Assembly: GCA_003024985.2 (NCBI GenBank)
Contig: PXIH01S0006692.1
DNA from: Euperipatoides rowelli
Taxonomy: Eukaryota; Onychophora; Udeonychophora; Euonychophora; Peripatopsidae
Strand: one strand, 5' to 3'
DNA length: 21,194 nt
Shown here: piece by piece, positions 12,272-21,194 of the stretch
Numbering within the stretch: the stretch's first letter is position 1
How the letters are laid out: every line of letters begins with the position of its first letter
Made by a program: the position numbers and the translations under genes
The notes under the pieces: generated by a model
Told to the model about the DNA's origin: nothing
Databases searched by the model: none
Seen by the model: the letters and a program-made list of their open reading frames with translations, nothing else

Positions 12272-14720
12272 TCAGGATGGACATAAGGCATGCATAGCAG
12301 ACAAGAGAAAGAACAAAAAGTAGACTAAAGTTGCAAATATTAGTTATTACTTTAAGAAAATGCAGAAATGATGATTTATATGACTACAAAAGTATTTGTA
12401 AATTTAAGATGAAAGTAAAAATCTAGGTAGAAAATATATTCTCAGAATAAGTGTATTAATTAGAATATTTTCCACCAGGTTTTCAAGCAGTTTGCAAATA
12501 ATGACAGAAATACTTCCAAAATGGCCAAAAATGTTGGTGCTATTGGTCTCAAACTGTTCAAAATAATAAAGTTAATTTCAAAAACTAAGTATCTTTCAAG
12601 TAATGTCCTTTAAATAAGCCTGTTTAGTATTTGAAAATGTGTGTAGGCATTATTTAGCATGACTTTTCTCAAGAGTAAAGAATTGATAAAAGTATTATCA
12701 TCTGAACGATTTTCACAGTAAAACACCATCAGTGCAGGAGTTAGATTTTCTATAATTGGCCCATTCTTTTAGCTGTTCAATTTAATATAGCAATATTTTT
12801 TGGGGGAAAATCAGACATTTCTATTAATTAAAAGACAAAAAAAATTACTGTTTAGTTTAAATTGCTTTCAGGTAATGCTAATTTAGTATATGAAATTAAC
12901 ACGAGAGTTATTGTCATCAATTACACAGTACACCGTAATGCTATTTTCATGTCTTAATACTAGTCTATATACCGATACTAGAAAAAAGAAAATCGATCTT
13001 CATTAAAACCAATATGATAACTATCAAATTCTTCTGGTATCTAATAAACATTAATTTAGCATCACTTGATCGTTTGTTTAAAATGAAAGAACTTGGAACA
13101 TTTTTGGTAACATTAGGTACAAATCTTCATCTGTTTTTTTTTTTTAATGAATAGTTCGTCTAGCTACAATTTTGAATTACATTTTCTTTTTCTGACCGCA
13201 CATCACTGAAAAAAACTTCCAAATCTTCATCTGTTTTTGTGAATTTACCAGCATGTGAAGTTGTAATTTTCCATTATCATTAATTTTATTTTGAATAGAC
13301 ATCTCAACATTTCCTTCTTGTTTGCAAATGTTTTAACATGTTGGTGTTTTATCCATGTTAATTTGTCATTTTTCTGCTGCATTATCAACAATAGTTTAGT
13401 TTAAATTGTTTTGTAGAATGTCTCATAATTTGAAAACCTGCTATTTTTCTACTCCTAATTTAAGTACGAATCTTCATCTGTTTTGCAGAATGTCAACATT
13501 TGTCAATACATCATTTTATTGATGTACAGTACATCGACAGCAAACAAGTTCACATCTTCATCTGTCTAGAGGAGAAAGCTTTAACCATTTACCATTATAT
13601 AATTTTCAATTATGTCCTTTTATGATCCTATATCATCCACAAACAAGTTCAGATCTTCATCAACTCTTAGAGAATACTTTAACCATTTTTGCCAAGATTG
13701 AATTTCCAAAATTTTATGATCTTACATGGTCAGTAAACAAGTTCACATCATCATACTGTATGTCTTGGAGAATACTATAAGCATTTTTACCAAGATTGAA
13801 TTTTCAAGTTGTCATTTTATGATCTATATAATCAGCAAATAAGATTCACATCTTCATCTGTCTTGGAGAATGCCTAAGTTACCAATACCATTTACCAAGA
13901 TTAAATTTTCAAGATGTTATGTCATTTTATGATCATACATCATCAGCGAACAAGTTCACATTATCTGTCTTAGAGAATACCATAACCATTTTTACCAAGA
14001 TTGAATTTCCAAGCTACTGTCATTTTATGACATACATTATCAGCAAACAAGGTTCACATCTTCATCTGTCTTGTAGAATGCCATAACCATTTACCAAGAT
14101 AGAATTTTCAAGATATCATTTTATGACCCAGCATCATCAGCAAACAAGTTCACATCTTCATCTGTCTTGGATAATGCCATAACCATTTACCAAGGTTGAA
14201 TTTTCAATATGTTATGTCATTTTATGATCTTACATCATCAGCAACAAGTTCACATCTTCATCTGTCTTGGATAATGCATTAACCATTTATCAAGATTGAA
14301 TTTAAGATGATGTCATTTTATGCTCCATCATCATCAGCGAACAAGTTCACATCTTCATCTGTCTTTGAGAATGCCATAATCATTTACAAAGATGTCATTT
14401 TATGACCTTACATCATCAACAAACAAGTTCACATCTTCATCTGTCTTGGACAATGCATTAACCATTTATCAAGATTGAATTTAAGATGTTGTCATTTTAT
14501 GCTCCTACATCATCAGCGAACAAGTTCACATCTTCATCTGTCTTGGAAAGTACCTTAACCATTTATCAGGATTGAATTTTGAAGATGCTATGCCATTTTA
14601 TGATCCTAATTCAACAGTGATTTTCACATCTTCATTTGTCTTGGAGACTACCTCAACCATTTATCAAGATAGAATTTTTTATCATCAGTAAACATGTTTA
14701 GTGCAAATCTTCTTGTTTTA

Positions 14721-15640
14721 GGGAAGATTGAATTTTCAAGATGTTGTCATTTTATGATCCTATATCATCAGCAAACAAGGTTCACATTTTCATCTGTCTA
14801 AGTGGAGAATGCCATAACAATTTACCAAGATTGAATTTTCAAGAAGTTATTTTATGACCCTACATCATCAGCAAACAAGTTCACATCTTCATCTGTCTTG
14901 GATAATGCATTAACCNTTTATCAAGATTGAATTTAAGATGTTATGTCATTTTATGCTCCTACATCAGTAAACAAGTTCATATCTTCATCTGTCAAACCAT
15001 TTATCAGGATTGAATTTTCAATTGTCATTTTCCTCTATCATCAGCAAACATGTTTAGTGCAAATCTTCTTGTTTTAGGGAAGATTAAATTTTCAAGATGT
15101 TGTCATTTTATGATCCTATATCAGCAAACATGGTTCACATTTTCATCTGTCTTGGAGAATGCCACAACCATTTACCAAGATTGAATTTTCAAGAAGTTAT
15201 TTTATGATCCTACATCATCAGCAAACAAGTTCACATCTTCATCTGTCTTGGATAATGCATTAACCGTTTATCAAGATTGAATTTAAGATGTTATGTCATT
15301 TTATGCTCCTACATCAGTAAACAAGTTCATATCTTCATCTGTCTTGGAAAATATCTTAACCATTTATCAGGATTGAATTTTCAAGATGCTATGCCATTTT
15401 ATGATCCTACCTCAACAGTGATTTTCACATCTTCATTTGTCTTGGAGACTACCTCAACCATTTATCAAGATGGAATTTTCAATTGTCATTTTCCTCTATC
15501 ATCAGCAAACATGTTTAGTGCAAATCATCTTGTTTTAGGGAAGATTGAATTTTCAAGATGTTGTCATTTTATGATTCTATATCATCAGCAAACAAGGTTC
15601 ACATTTTCATCTGTCTTTGAGAATGCCATAACCATTTACC
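14721..15640. repeat. Higher-order repeat blocks within the satellite
   Basis: A distinctive start, GGGAAGATT(G/A)AATTTTCAAGA following CTTGTTTTA, occurs at 14721, 15077 and 15538. The monomers that follow occur in the same order and with the same private variants: AAGAAGTTATTTTATGA, then GATAATGCATTAACC, then ATTTATGCTCC-like variants, then CATGTTTAGTGCAAATC. Spacings are 356 and 461 bp. The 105-bp difference is one monomer, missing from the first block just after TCATATCTTCATCTGTC (about 14995). A partial further block sharing the CAACAGTGATTTTCACATC and CATGTTTAGTGC segments lies at about 14455-14720. Confidence 0.8.
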
Positions 15641-16337
15641 AAGATTAAATTTTCAAGAAGTTTTGTTACTTTATGATCCTACATCATCAGCAAACAAGTT
15701 CATTTCATCTGACTTTGAGAATACCATAAATATTTTTAGAAAGATTGAATTTTCAAGATGTCTCATTTTATGATCCATCATCAAAAAAGTTCACATCTTC
15801 ATCTGTCTTTGAGAATACCATTTAATCATTTTAGCAAGATTGAATTTTCAAGGTCTTCATCTTTCTACATCAGCTGCAACAGTATTCACATCTTCATGTG
15901 TCATGGAGGATGCCACAACCATTTACCAAGAAAGAATTTTCAAGATGTTATTTTGTTTTATAATCCCACATCAACAGCAAGCAAGTTTACATCTTAATCT
16001 GTCTTTGAAAATACAATTAACCATTTACCAAGATTGAATTTTCAAGATGATGCGTCATATTTTGATCCTATCTCAACAGCAATGTTCACATCTTCATCCG
16101 TCTTGTAAAGTAAGATAAACATTAATCAAGATGGAAGTTTCAATTATGCCATTTACTCATTTTATGATCATTCATCATCAGTAAACAAAGTTCACATCTT
16201 CATGTGTCTTGGAGCATGCCAAACCGTTTACCAAGATTTAATTCATGTTGTCATTTTATGATCATACATCAACAGCAAACAAGGTTCTCGTCTTCATCTA
16301 CAGTATATTGGAGAATACTTAACCAAAGTTTAAGCTG

Positions 16338-16430
16338 CCACTAGCATTTTATCCAAATGCTAATAAATTCAAGATTTTGCTAATTTCTGACTTAGCATAT
16401 TAGTCAAAATGCTATTTACTGTATGTATTT
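16338..16430. repeat. Small inverted/direct repeat cluster of TAGCATTTT in the satellite gap
   Basis: TAGCATTTTATCCAAATGCTA forms an 8-bp stem around a 5-nt loop. Related pieces (TTAGCATATTAGTCAAAATGCTA) follow within 60 bases. It lies in the only stretch of the array core that does not match the monomer, so it may be a small insertion, but no family is recognised. Confidence 0.45.
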
Positions 16431-18453
16431 TAAACTTTGATAGTGCAAATTTCAGTATTAAAATTTATTTAGCCATATGGCTAATTATATTTTTTGCTCA
16501 GCTTAATTATTGCATAACCATTTATCAAGAAGAAATTTCAATGATGTTATGTCATTTTAGGATCTTACATCAACAACAAATATTCACATCTTCATGTTTT
16601 GAAGAAATGCTTTAAACATCGATCAAGATAGAATTTTAAATTAACAGCAAACAAGGTTCACATATTCATCTGCTTGGAGAATGCCTTAAACACTTAACAA
16701 GATGAAACTTTCAATGATTTCATGTCATTTTTCGTAATCTTGCATAAAAAAATAAACATCAAAAATATGTAATTTTTTTTGTCCTAAACCAATAATTTTA
16801 AAAACTTTCACTTGTTTTTCACATGCCTCAACATTGGCCAACTTAGTTTTCACTGATGTTATATATCATTTTTATTAGCCTACCCCATCAGTGAACATCG
16901 GTTTGCAGAAGGCCTTAACATTTGTCAATGTTGTTATCCTGTATGCCATTTATCTGATCCTACATTAATATCAAATAAGTTTCAAAATTTTCATCAATTT
17001 TGTACACCACAACAGATCAGGCTGGAGTTTTGCATGATGTTATCTATCATTTTTTTTCATCCTATATCAATAACATATCACAAGATTCAGATCATCTTTT
17101 TATAGATTACTTCATTTGTCAAGCAGAAATTTTCACTGTTATATTGACATTTATTCTCATCTTAGCAACTAGGTTCAAATCTTCATGCATAAACATTGAC
17201 AAAGTTGAAATTTTCAATGATGTTATGTCATCTTTATGATTTTCAATCAAGAGCACACATGATTAAAATCTTCATCTGTTTTGTGAATTCTGATCCTAAA
17301 TCAACAGCACACACATTAAAAATCTTCATCTGTTTAGCAGAATGCCTTAATAGTTGTCATGTTGAAACTGTAAATGTTATACTGTGATTTTTTTTTTATC
17401 CAACATCAACAACAGCAAATATTCATCTGTTTTGCAAAACGCCTTAATAGCTTAGTTGAAAAGTTTAAATTGTAAATGATATACAATTGTTTACTGCAAC
17501 AACAGCAAACAATATGCAAATCTTCATCTGTTTTGCAGATTACTGCACTATTCATTGTTGGATTATTCAATGATGTCACATTATTTTCCAGATCCTACAT
17601 CAACAGCAACAATATGTTTTGCAGAAAGTCTCAACATTTATCCAGTTGAGAATTTTGAAAGAAGTTATATTTCATTTTTCTGATCCTAATCAACAGCAAA
17701 CAAGGTTAAAATCTATCTGTTTAACAGAATTCAACATTTATCAAGCTGGAATTTTCAACATTATACAATGCCATTTCTCTCTGATCCTACATCAATAACA
17801 AACAATATTAAAATCTTCAGCTGTTTTAAAACTACTGTTCATTTGTAAAGCTGTCATTTTCACCTCCCACATCAACAGAAAATATGTTTGAATTTTGCAA
17901 AATACTGTACGTAGAATTTCTGCATTCATCAAACTACAATTTTCAAGATGTTTATCTTAAGTTATTTTTCTCCTCCCACATCACAAGATTCAGTATTGCT
18001 TTAAATCTTCAATAAATACAAGCAATGATTTTTTTTTAAATTATTTTCTCTTGTAATGAAATTTTAAATTTGGAATCGACTCAAAAATTGCGGTCCATAT
18101 TTCACACTATATAAAAACAATAAATAAAGCTTATTAAAACAATTTCAACAAATTTCTCGATTTAAATCCAAAACAAATAAAATACAATATATGAATAAGA
18201 AAGCTAGTCTATAAATGGTATAAAAAAGAAAACGGTGAATTAGAATTTATAAAATATTAATACGATATAGGCTACTGTAGAATTAGAAAAAATCTGAAAG
18301 TAAAATTGATCATTATAGGACAATTTGAGGCTCAGGGTTATATTTGTGCAATTATTGCTATCTAGACTAAAAAAAGTTTAAAGTAAATAGTGGACTCATC
18401 TAGAAATCCCCAAAATTACTGTAAGTCAAATCTAAAAAAAAAATTGAATGAAA

Positions 18454-18534
18454 GACATCTTGACTCCATTTTCTGCATAAAAATATTTTTAATAAACTAA
18501 AATATTTTTATGCAGAAAATGGAGTCAAGATGTC
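18454..18534. repeat. Perfect inverted repeat, 36-bp arms with a 9-nt loop
   Basis: The left arm 18454-18489 (starting GACATCTTGACTCCATTTTC) is the exact reverse complement of the right arm 18499-18534 (ending GGAGTCAAGATGTC), separated by TAATAAACT. There are no mismatches over 36 bp. Because it lies in the 13.4-kb intron, the transcript would fold into a long perfect hairpin. Possible readings are a very young inverted duplication, a short foldback transposon remnant, or a hairpin RNA precursor. The perfect stem is atypical of animal pre-miRNAs, which usually carry bulges. No target-site duplication is obvious. Confidence 0.9.
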
Positions 18535-19418
18535 CTTAAATGCTATGCATTCAATCATTGTCTTGATACATCAAAAAAATGTCAGTAGGCTACACACTAG
18601 ACCAATTAATTCCTTATACTGTAAATATGTTAAAATTATTAAAAATAAATTTTTAGGCAAATGCAAAACTTGATACTTTTTTTTAACAGCACTCCAGTTT
18701 CATATTAAAGGAATTTAGGTCTTATCCTGAGAAACACCAAAATCAGTTTTAAAACCCAGGGGAAGTAGCAGTTTAAATATTGACAAAAGCAGAAAATTTA
18801 CCCTCTTCCTTTTATATTGCCCATTTACCGTAGACTATTATATATCTTTCCAAAAACATCATTTAAAAAACATGTTGAAATCCATTCTAAGTAGGCTGTA
18901 GATACTAGGTATGGAATGACCAAATTCGAACAAAATTGGAAAACTTGAAGAATATAGATAGTAGGCTACCGTAAATACTGTAGTTGATTTGATATATACT
19001 GTAATTATTTAATTTAAAAGGACCTGTCAAGTAACCTAAATTGATCAAAATAACACTCTGAGATAAAAGTTCAAATTGTCCAATAATGAGATGCAAATAA
19101 AAAATAACTATAGTAAATATTGAATAAAATTAAAAATAATTATGTTTTTTAATATAACTACGGTAATTAGAATAGTTAAAAAAATGCAATAAGCTTAGGC
19201 CTTTTCATTANGGGTATTCAAAGCTTGAGTAACTTACATGAAGTCAAATAAATTAACAAAATTACTTTTTAATAAACAGGCTCAAATTTGGATAAAGAAA
19301 AAGCTAAAATTTAGAGTCCTAAAATCTGTATTTTATTCCAAAATTTGACAACTCAAAAGACAGAGCAGAAGCAGGTAAATTCAAGATAATTTTTTCAATG
19401 TTATTTTTTTTTTTTTAC

Positions 19419-19574
19419 CTGTTGGAGCCGACTCCTTTGTTAGGAGCTCTAGATAATACCTCGTGTTTAACATTTGGTTTTGAGCGCTGGTCACTCCTAA
19501 CAGCTGCAGGCGATCGTCTTCTGCGCTTAATATCTCTAGGTCTTGTGTCTGAACCGAAACCTCTTATGGGAGTC
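19419..19574 (-). CDS. Internal coding exon (first visible) of a BCLAF1/THRAP3-like gene
   Basis: This 156-nt exon encodes 51 whole codons plus two split codons. The peptide begins TPIRGFGSDTRPRDIKRRRR and continues with S-P, a basic arginine run of the RS/RD kind found in nuclear RNA-binding and splicing-associated proteins. The acceptor on the minus strand is a good pyrimidine tract (runs of T and C) ending AAATTAG, and the exon starts with G at 19574. The donor is CAACAG|GTAAAA, and the exon ends at 19419. The single leading base and two trailing bases (AG) make both flanking introns phase 2, so the exon is symmetric and could be skipped without a frame change. The trailing AG joins the A at 6058 to give an arginine codon, which supports the pairing with the next exon. 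The plus-strand open frame over the same bases is a shadow. The exon reading is firm; the family assignment depends on the downstream exon. Confidence 0.8.
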
Positions 19575-19666
19575 CTAATTTAAAAATGGGGGAAAAAAAA
19601 TGTTGAGATATTCAAATATCTACAATAGCTTATATAAATTTAATTAAAAGACACCATAAGGAAGAA

Positions 19667-19678
19667 GGGGGGGGGGGG
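19667..19678. repeat. 12-base G homopolymer
   Basis: This uninterrupted run of 12 G lies in otherwise AT-rich sequence, about 93 bases from the exon border at 19574. On the transcribed strand it is a C12 run upstream of the acceptor. It may be a real tract or may have its length mis-called. Confidence 0.85.
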
Positions 19679-20029
19679 AGTTGGCTTTTTTAATATCAAA
19701 TTTTTAGGCTAATAGGGCGATTCCATGAAAATGTGTAAATTGTCATGAATTAATTAAATATTTTATTTCTTAACTAGGCCTATATTATTATTAGTAGCTT
19801 CTTAAAACCCTGGACACTAAGATAATCCAGATGCCATTATTAATATTTTTTTAGTTTTTAACAGTATAACAAAATAACTATTACACTAGTGTGTAAGAAA
19901 AAATGATAATAACCTAGGTTATGATAAGTTGGAGATCATTGAGGTGAGAGAGAATGATATAGTGGTAGTGCTAGTTATTGGGGGAACATGGCTGACTGAG
20001 ATGAGAAAAAACATAATAGTTGGATCTTA

Positions 20030-20480
20030 CTCTGGGGTTCATCTGGCTATGAGTGTAGCCTTGCACACATTGTAGGTAGCAGGCGGGAAGCTGGATATCT
20101 GCATAAGCTGCTTGGTAGGTCTTCCAGTAATGGCTGCTCCTTCCCCAGGCTGCTTCAGGAAATGCTGCTTCTTCTTCTTCAGCTAAGGGTTTTCTTTGCC
20201 TCCTATACTGGAGGTCTGTATCAGTCTGCAGCCCAGGAACAACAAGAGTGCCCAATGTCCAAGCCAAGCAAATTCTAATTCCCTGGCTGGACAAGTCAGC
20301 CCCCAAAGTTCCTGGGATAACTCCTTATTTGGTCAGCACATGGTTTTGCAACCTCAGGTTGACAGCAGCCTCACTCTGGTGGTAGTCCAACTTCCTACCT
20401 GCTAGTAACTGGAAGGTACAAGTCACAAAAACGATTATGGTGGATTGTCATCCATGCTCTTTGCAGCCATGTTCTTAGCA
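20030..20480. other. GC-richer island of unknown origin
   Basis: Base composition changes sharply from the AT-rich flanks to near-balanced sequence. On the minus strand a 111-codon frame (20306-19971) includes R-R-Q-R-K-P-L-A-E-E-E-E-A-A, but it has no domain I recognise. A second minus frame (20607-20395) runs into CAG|GTAGGA. The only strong donor-like site in the first frame (AGA|GTAAGA, about 20028) is phase 0 there and does not match the phase 2 needed by the next exon. The island could be an unrecognised transposon piece, a non-coding exon or promoter sequence, or an exon of another gene. I do not call it coding. Confidence 0.35.
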
Positions 20481-21194
20481 CTATTTGTTGGTAAGTTTCA
20501 GCACTAGTAATAAGAGTTCTTAGGATAAGCAAATAATCATTATTATTAATTCTTAGGGTCAGGCTAGTTAGTATAGTCCTTCTTAGCCCTAATGTTATGA
20601 AAAGCACTTTTCATTCTCTCTCTCTCACACACTCTAGGCTATTATTAGTTAGGGGATAATGACATGATATACAAAGGTAACAAGCTAATACTAGCTATGG
20701 TCAGTATTATTAGTTATTGGTATGTACAGTATATATATGTAACTGTGGAGCAAACTCCACATCTCCTTTGTAGCCATATATGAGCTAGAGCGTGTCATTG
20801 CGACAAAAGACGCATTAAAATATGAAAAAAAAAAAAACATTGTGCTTCTAGTCCGGGTCAAATTGTCCCCTTAAAACAATATCTACATTATCCTATTGTT
20901 TTTTATTTGTATAGTAGACATACTGTATAAATAAAAGTTTTTTAATTCAAGTTTCATTTAAATTATTTATCGAATGTTCATATATTATTTAAAATAAAAG
21001 TAAGAAAATGACAACAAAATAATTATTTTACCTTTCATCTTGAATGAAAGAATTTTAAAAATAAAATTAACTATGTTTATTGTGTACAGTAGTACATTCG
21101 TTTAGAATCTAGCCTAGGCTAGTTTGTAATCTGGTTTAGTTACAATGTTTGCATAAATTAAGAGAAAATGATTGCCTACCATTAACAAAAACTT

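Larger units (their letters stand above)
10500..12290 (-). mobile_element. Fossil Ty3/gypsy LTR retrotransposon, truncated and heavily broken
   Basis: This old LTR-element copy is on the minus strand, inside the 13.4-kb intron. Recognisable parts in element order, right to left, are an RNase H-like region (about 11.98-12.29 kb, present as two related stretches), a degraded connecting region, an integrase core (about 11.18-11.57 kb), a polypurine tract (10694-10706) and the start of a probable 3' LTR (10693 leftwards, far end unclear). The integrase core is the best evidence: HVDFA (11458-11472) and VSDNGSIFTSSE (11296-11331) match the D and D-x-G-x-x-F/T segments of Ty3/gypsy integrases. I see no gag, no clear reverse transcriptase and no 5' LTR. 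The copy is non-functional with many breaks, at least half a dozen, and looks ancient. Plus-strand open frames across it are shadows. Confidence 0.75.
13110..18015. repeat. Intronic satellite array, about 40 copies of a ~100-bp monomer
   Basis: Each monomer carries, on the plus strand, TTCACATCTTCATCTGTCTT, then GAGAATGCCATAACCATTTA, then CAAGATTGAATTTTCAAGAT, GTCATTTTATGATCCTACAT and CATCAGCAAACAAG. Measured spacings between successive CACATCTTCA motifs in 14151-14527 are 100, 97, 82 and 97 bp. Copies are most alike at about 13.53-16.32 kb and grow more divergent towards both ends, where only AAATCTTCATCTGTTTTGCA and CATCAACAGCAAACA-like pieces survive. The non-monomer patch 16.33-16.50 kb interrupts the array. 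The plus-strand open frames at 15277-16037 are repeat-driven shadows with no domain. The transcribed (minus) strand has stops in every monomer, so the array is non-coding. Confidence 0.9.
6059..19418 (-). other. Very long intron, 13,360 nt, phase 2, between first and second visible exons
   Basis: The donor is CAG|GTAAAA (19418 downwards) and the acceptor GATTCCAG (ending at 6059). The interval contains a broken Ty3/gypsy element, a 4.9-kb satellite array and a perfect inverted repeat, listed separately. The remaining stretches (6059-10499, 12290-13110, 18016-18453, 18535-19418) are AT-rich with stops in all frames, and I see no gene in them. Because both neighbouring exons are phase 2 at this intron, an additional symmetric exon hidden inside cannot be excluded, but I found no convincing candidate. 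Single ambiguous bases (n) occur at 10439, 14916 and 19211. Confidence 0.65.
19575..21194 (-). other. Upstream intron (partial), leading to the first visible exon
   Basis: The acceptor AAATTAG ends at 19575, and the interval continues to the window edge. It is mostly AT-rich without recognisable genes in 19680-20020 and 20480-21194. The latter includes a short TC/CA microsatellite near 20612-20632. The GC-richer part at about 20.03-20.48 kb is listed separately. The exon that supplies the first two bases of the codon completed at 19574 was not identified with confidence. Confidence 0.55.

Noticed and set aside
15277-16037. Plus-strand open frames of 65-123 codons within the satellite
   Set aside because: They repeat with the ~100-bp monomer, keep no frame between monomers and show no domain. 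They are by-products of the repeat.
19398-19583. 61-codon plus-strand open frame
   Set aside because: It overlaps the minus-strand exon at 19419-19574, whose splice sites and phase agree with the next exon.
20744-20761. 7-bp hairpin TGTGGAG-CAAA-CTCCACA
   Set aside because: It is short enough to arise by chance and lacks tRNA or other RNA-gene features around it.
21028-21050. Possible 7-nt micro-exon (CATTCAAG|ATGAAAG|GTAAAA) on the minus strand
   Set aside because: The splice-like strings occur by chance in AT-rich DNA, and nothing supports the reading or its phase.

Overview
The window is AT-rich animal genomic DNA that reads almost entirely as one protein-coding gene on the minus strand. 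Three small GC-richer exons are separated by long introns with consensus GT...AG borders. The AT-rich introns, including one of 13.4 kb, the frequent words TAGGCTA/TAGGCCTA and TACAGTA/TACTGTA, and a degraded Ty3/gypsy element all point to an invertebrate metazoan. I cannot fix the phylum from sequence alone.

The gene. Three internal coding exons lie at 19419-19574, 5828-6058 and 3227-4449, in transcript order from right to left. Each splice joins in frame: both internal junctions split an AG|A arginine codon, so both introns are phase 2, and the last exon ends with a phase 1 GTGAGT donor. Together they encode about 536 residues of an arginine/serine/aspartate-rich, low-complexity nuclear-type protein. 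Its last visible exon carries features I recognise from the BCLAF1/THRAP3/BCLAF3 family of RNA-processing proteins, mainly an N-D-L-R-H-N-x2-R-K-R block after an S/G-x-x-R-P-I-F-E block. The start codon, the N-terminal exon(s) and the C-terminal exon(s) were not found and probably lie outside the window.

Introns. 1-3226 (partial) holds a decayed ~105-bp tandem repeat (435-840), the end of a hAT-like DNA transposon (about 975-1107) and a small perfect hairpin (1864-1895). 4450-5827 is a plain 1.4-kb intron. The 13.36-kb intron 6059-19418 holds three things: an old, broken Ty3/gypsy LTR element on the minus strand (about 10.5-12.29 kb), a 4.9-kb satellite array of ~100-bp monomers with higher-order structure (about 13.11-18.02 kb), and a perfect 36-bp-arm inverted repeat (18454-18534). 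The segment 19575-21194 upstream of the first visible exon contains a 12-base G run and an unassigned GC-richer island (about 20.03-20.48 kb).

The parts most worth following up are the intronic satellite with its higher-order repeats and regularly spaced GAA-rich splicing-enhancer-like motif on the transcribed strand, the 36-bp perfect hairpin in the same intron, and the symmetric phase-2 exons of an apparently SR-like RNA-processing gene. I saw no tRNA, rRNA, CRISPR array or complete mobile element.
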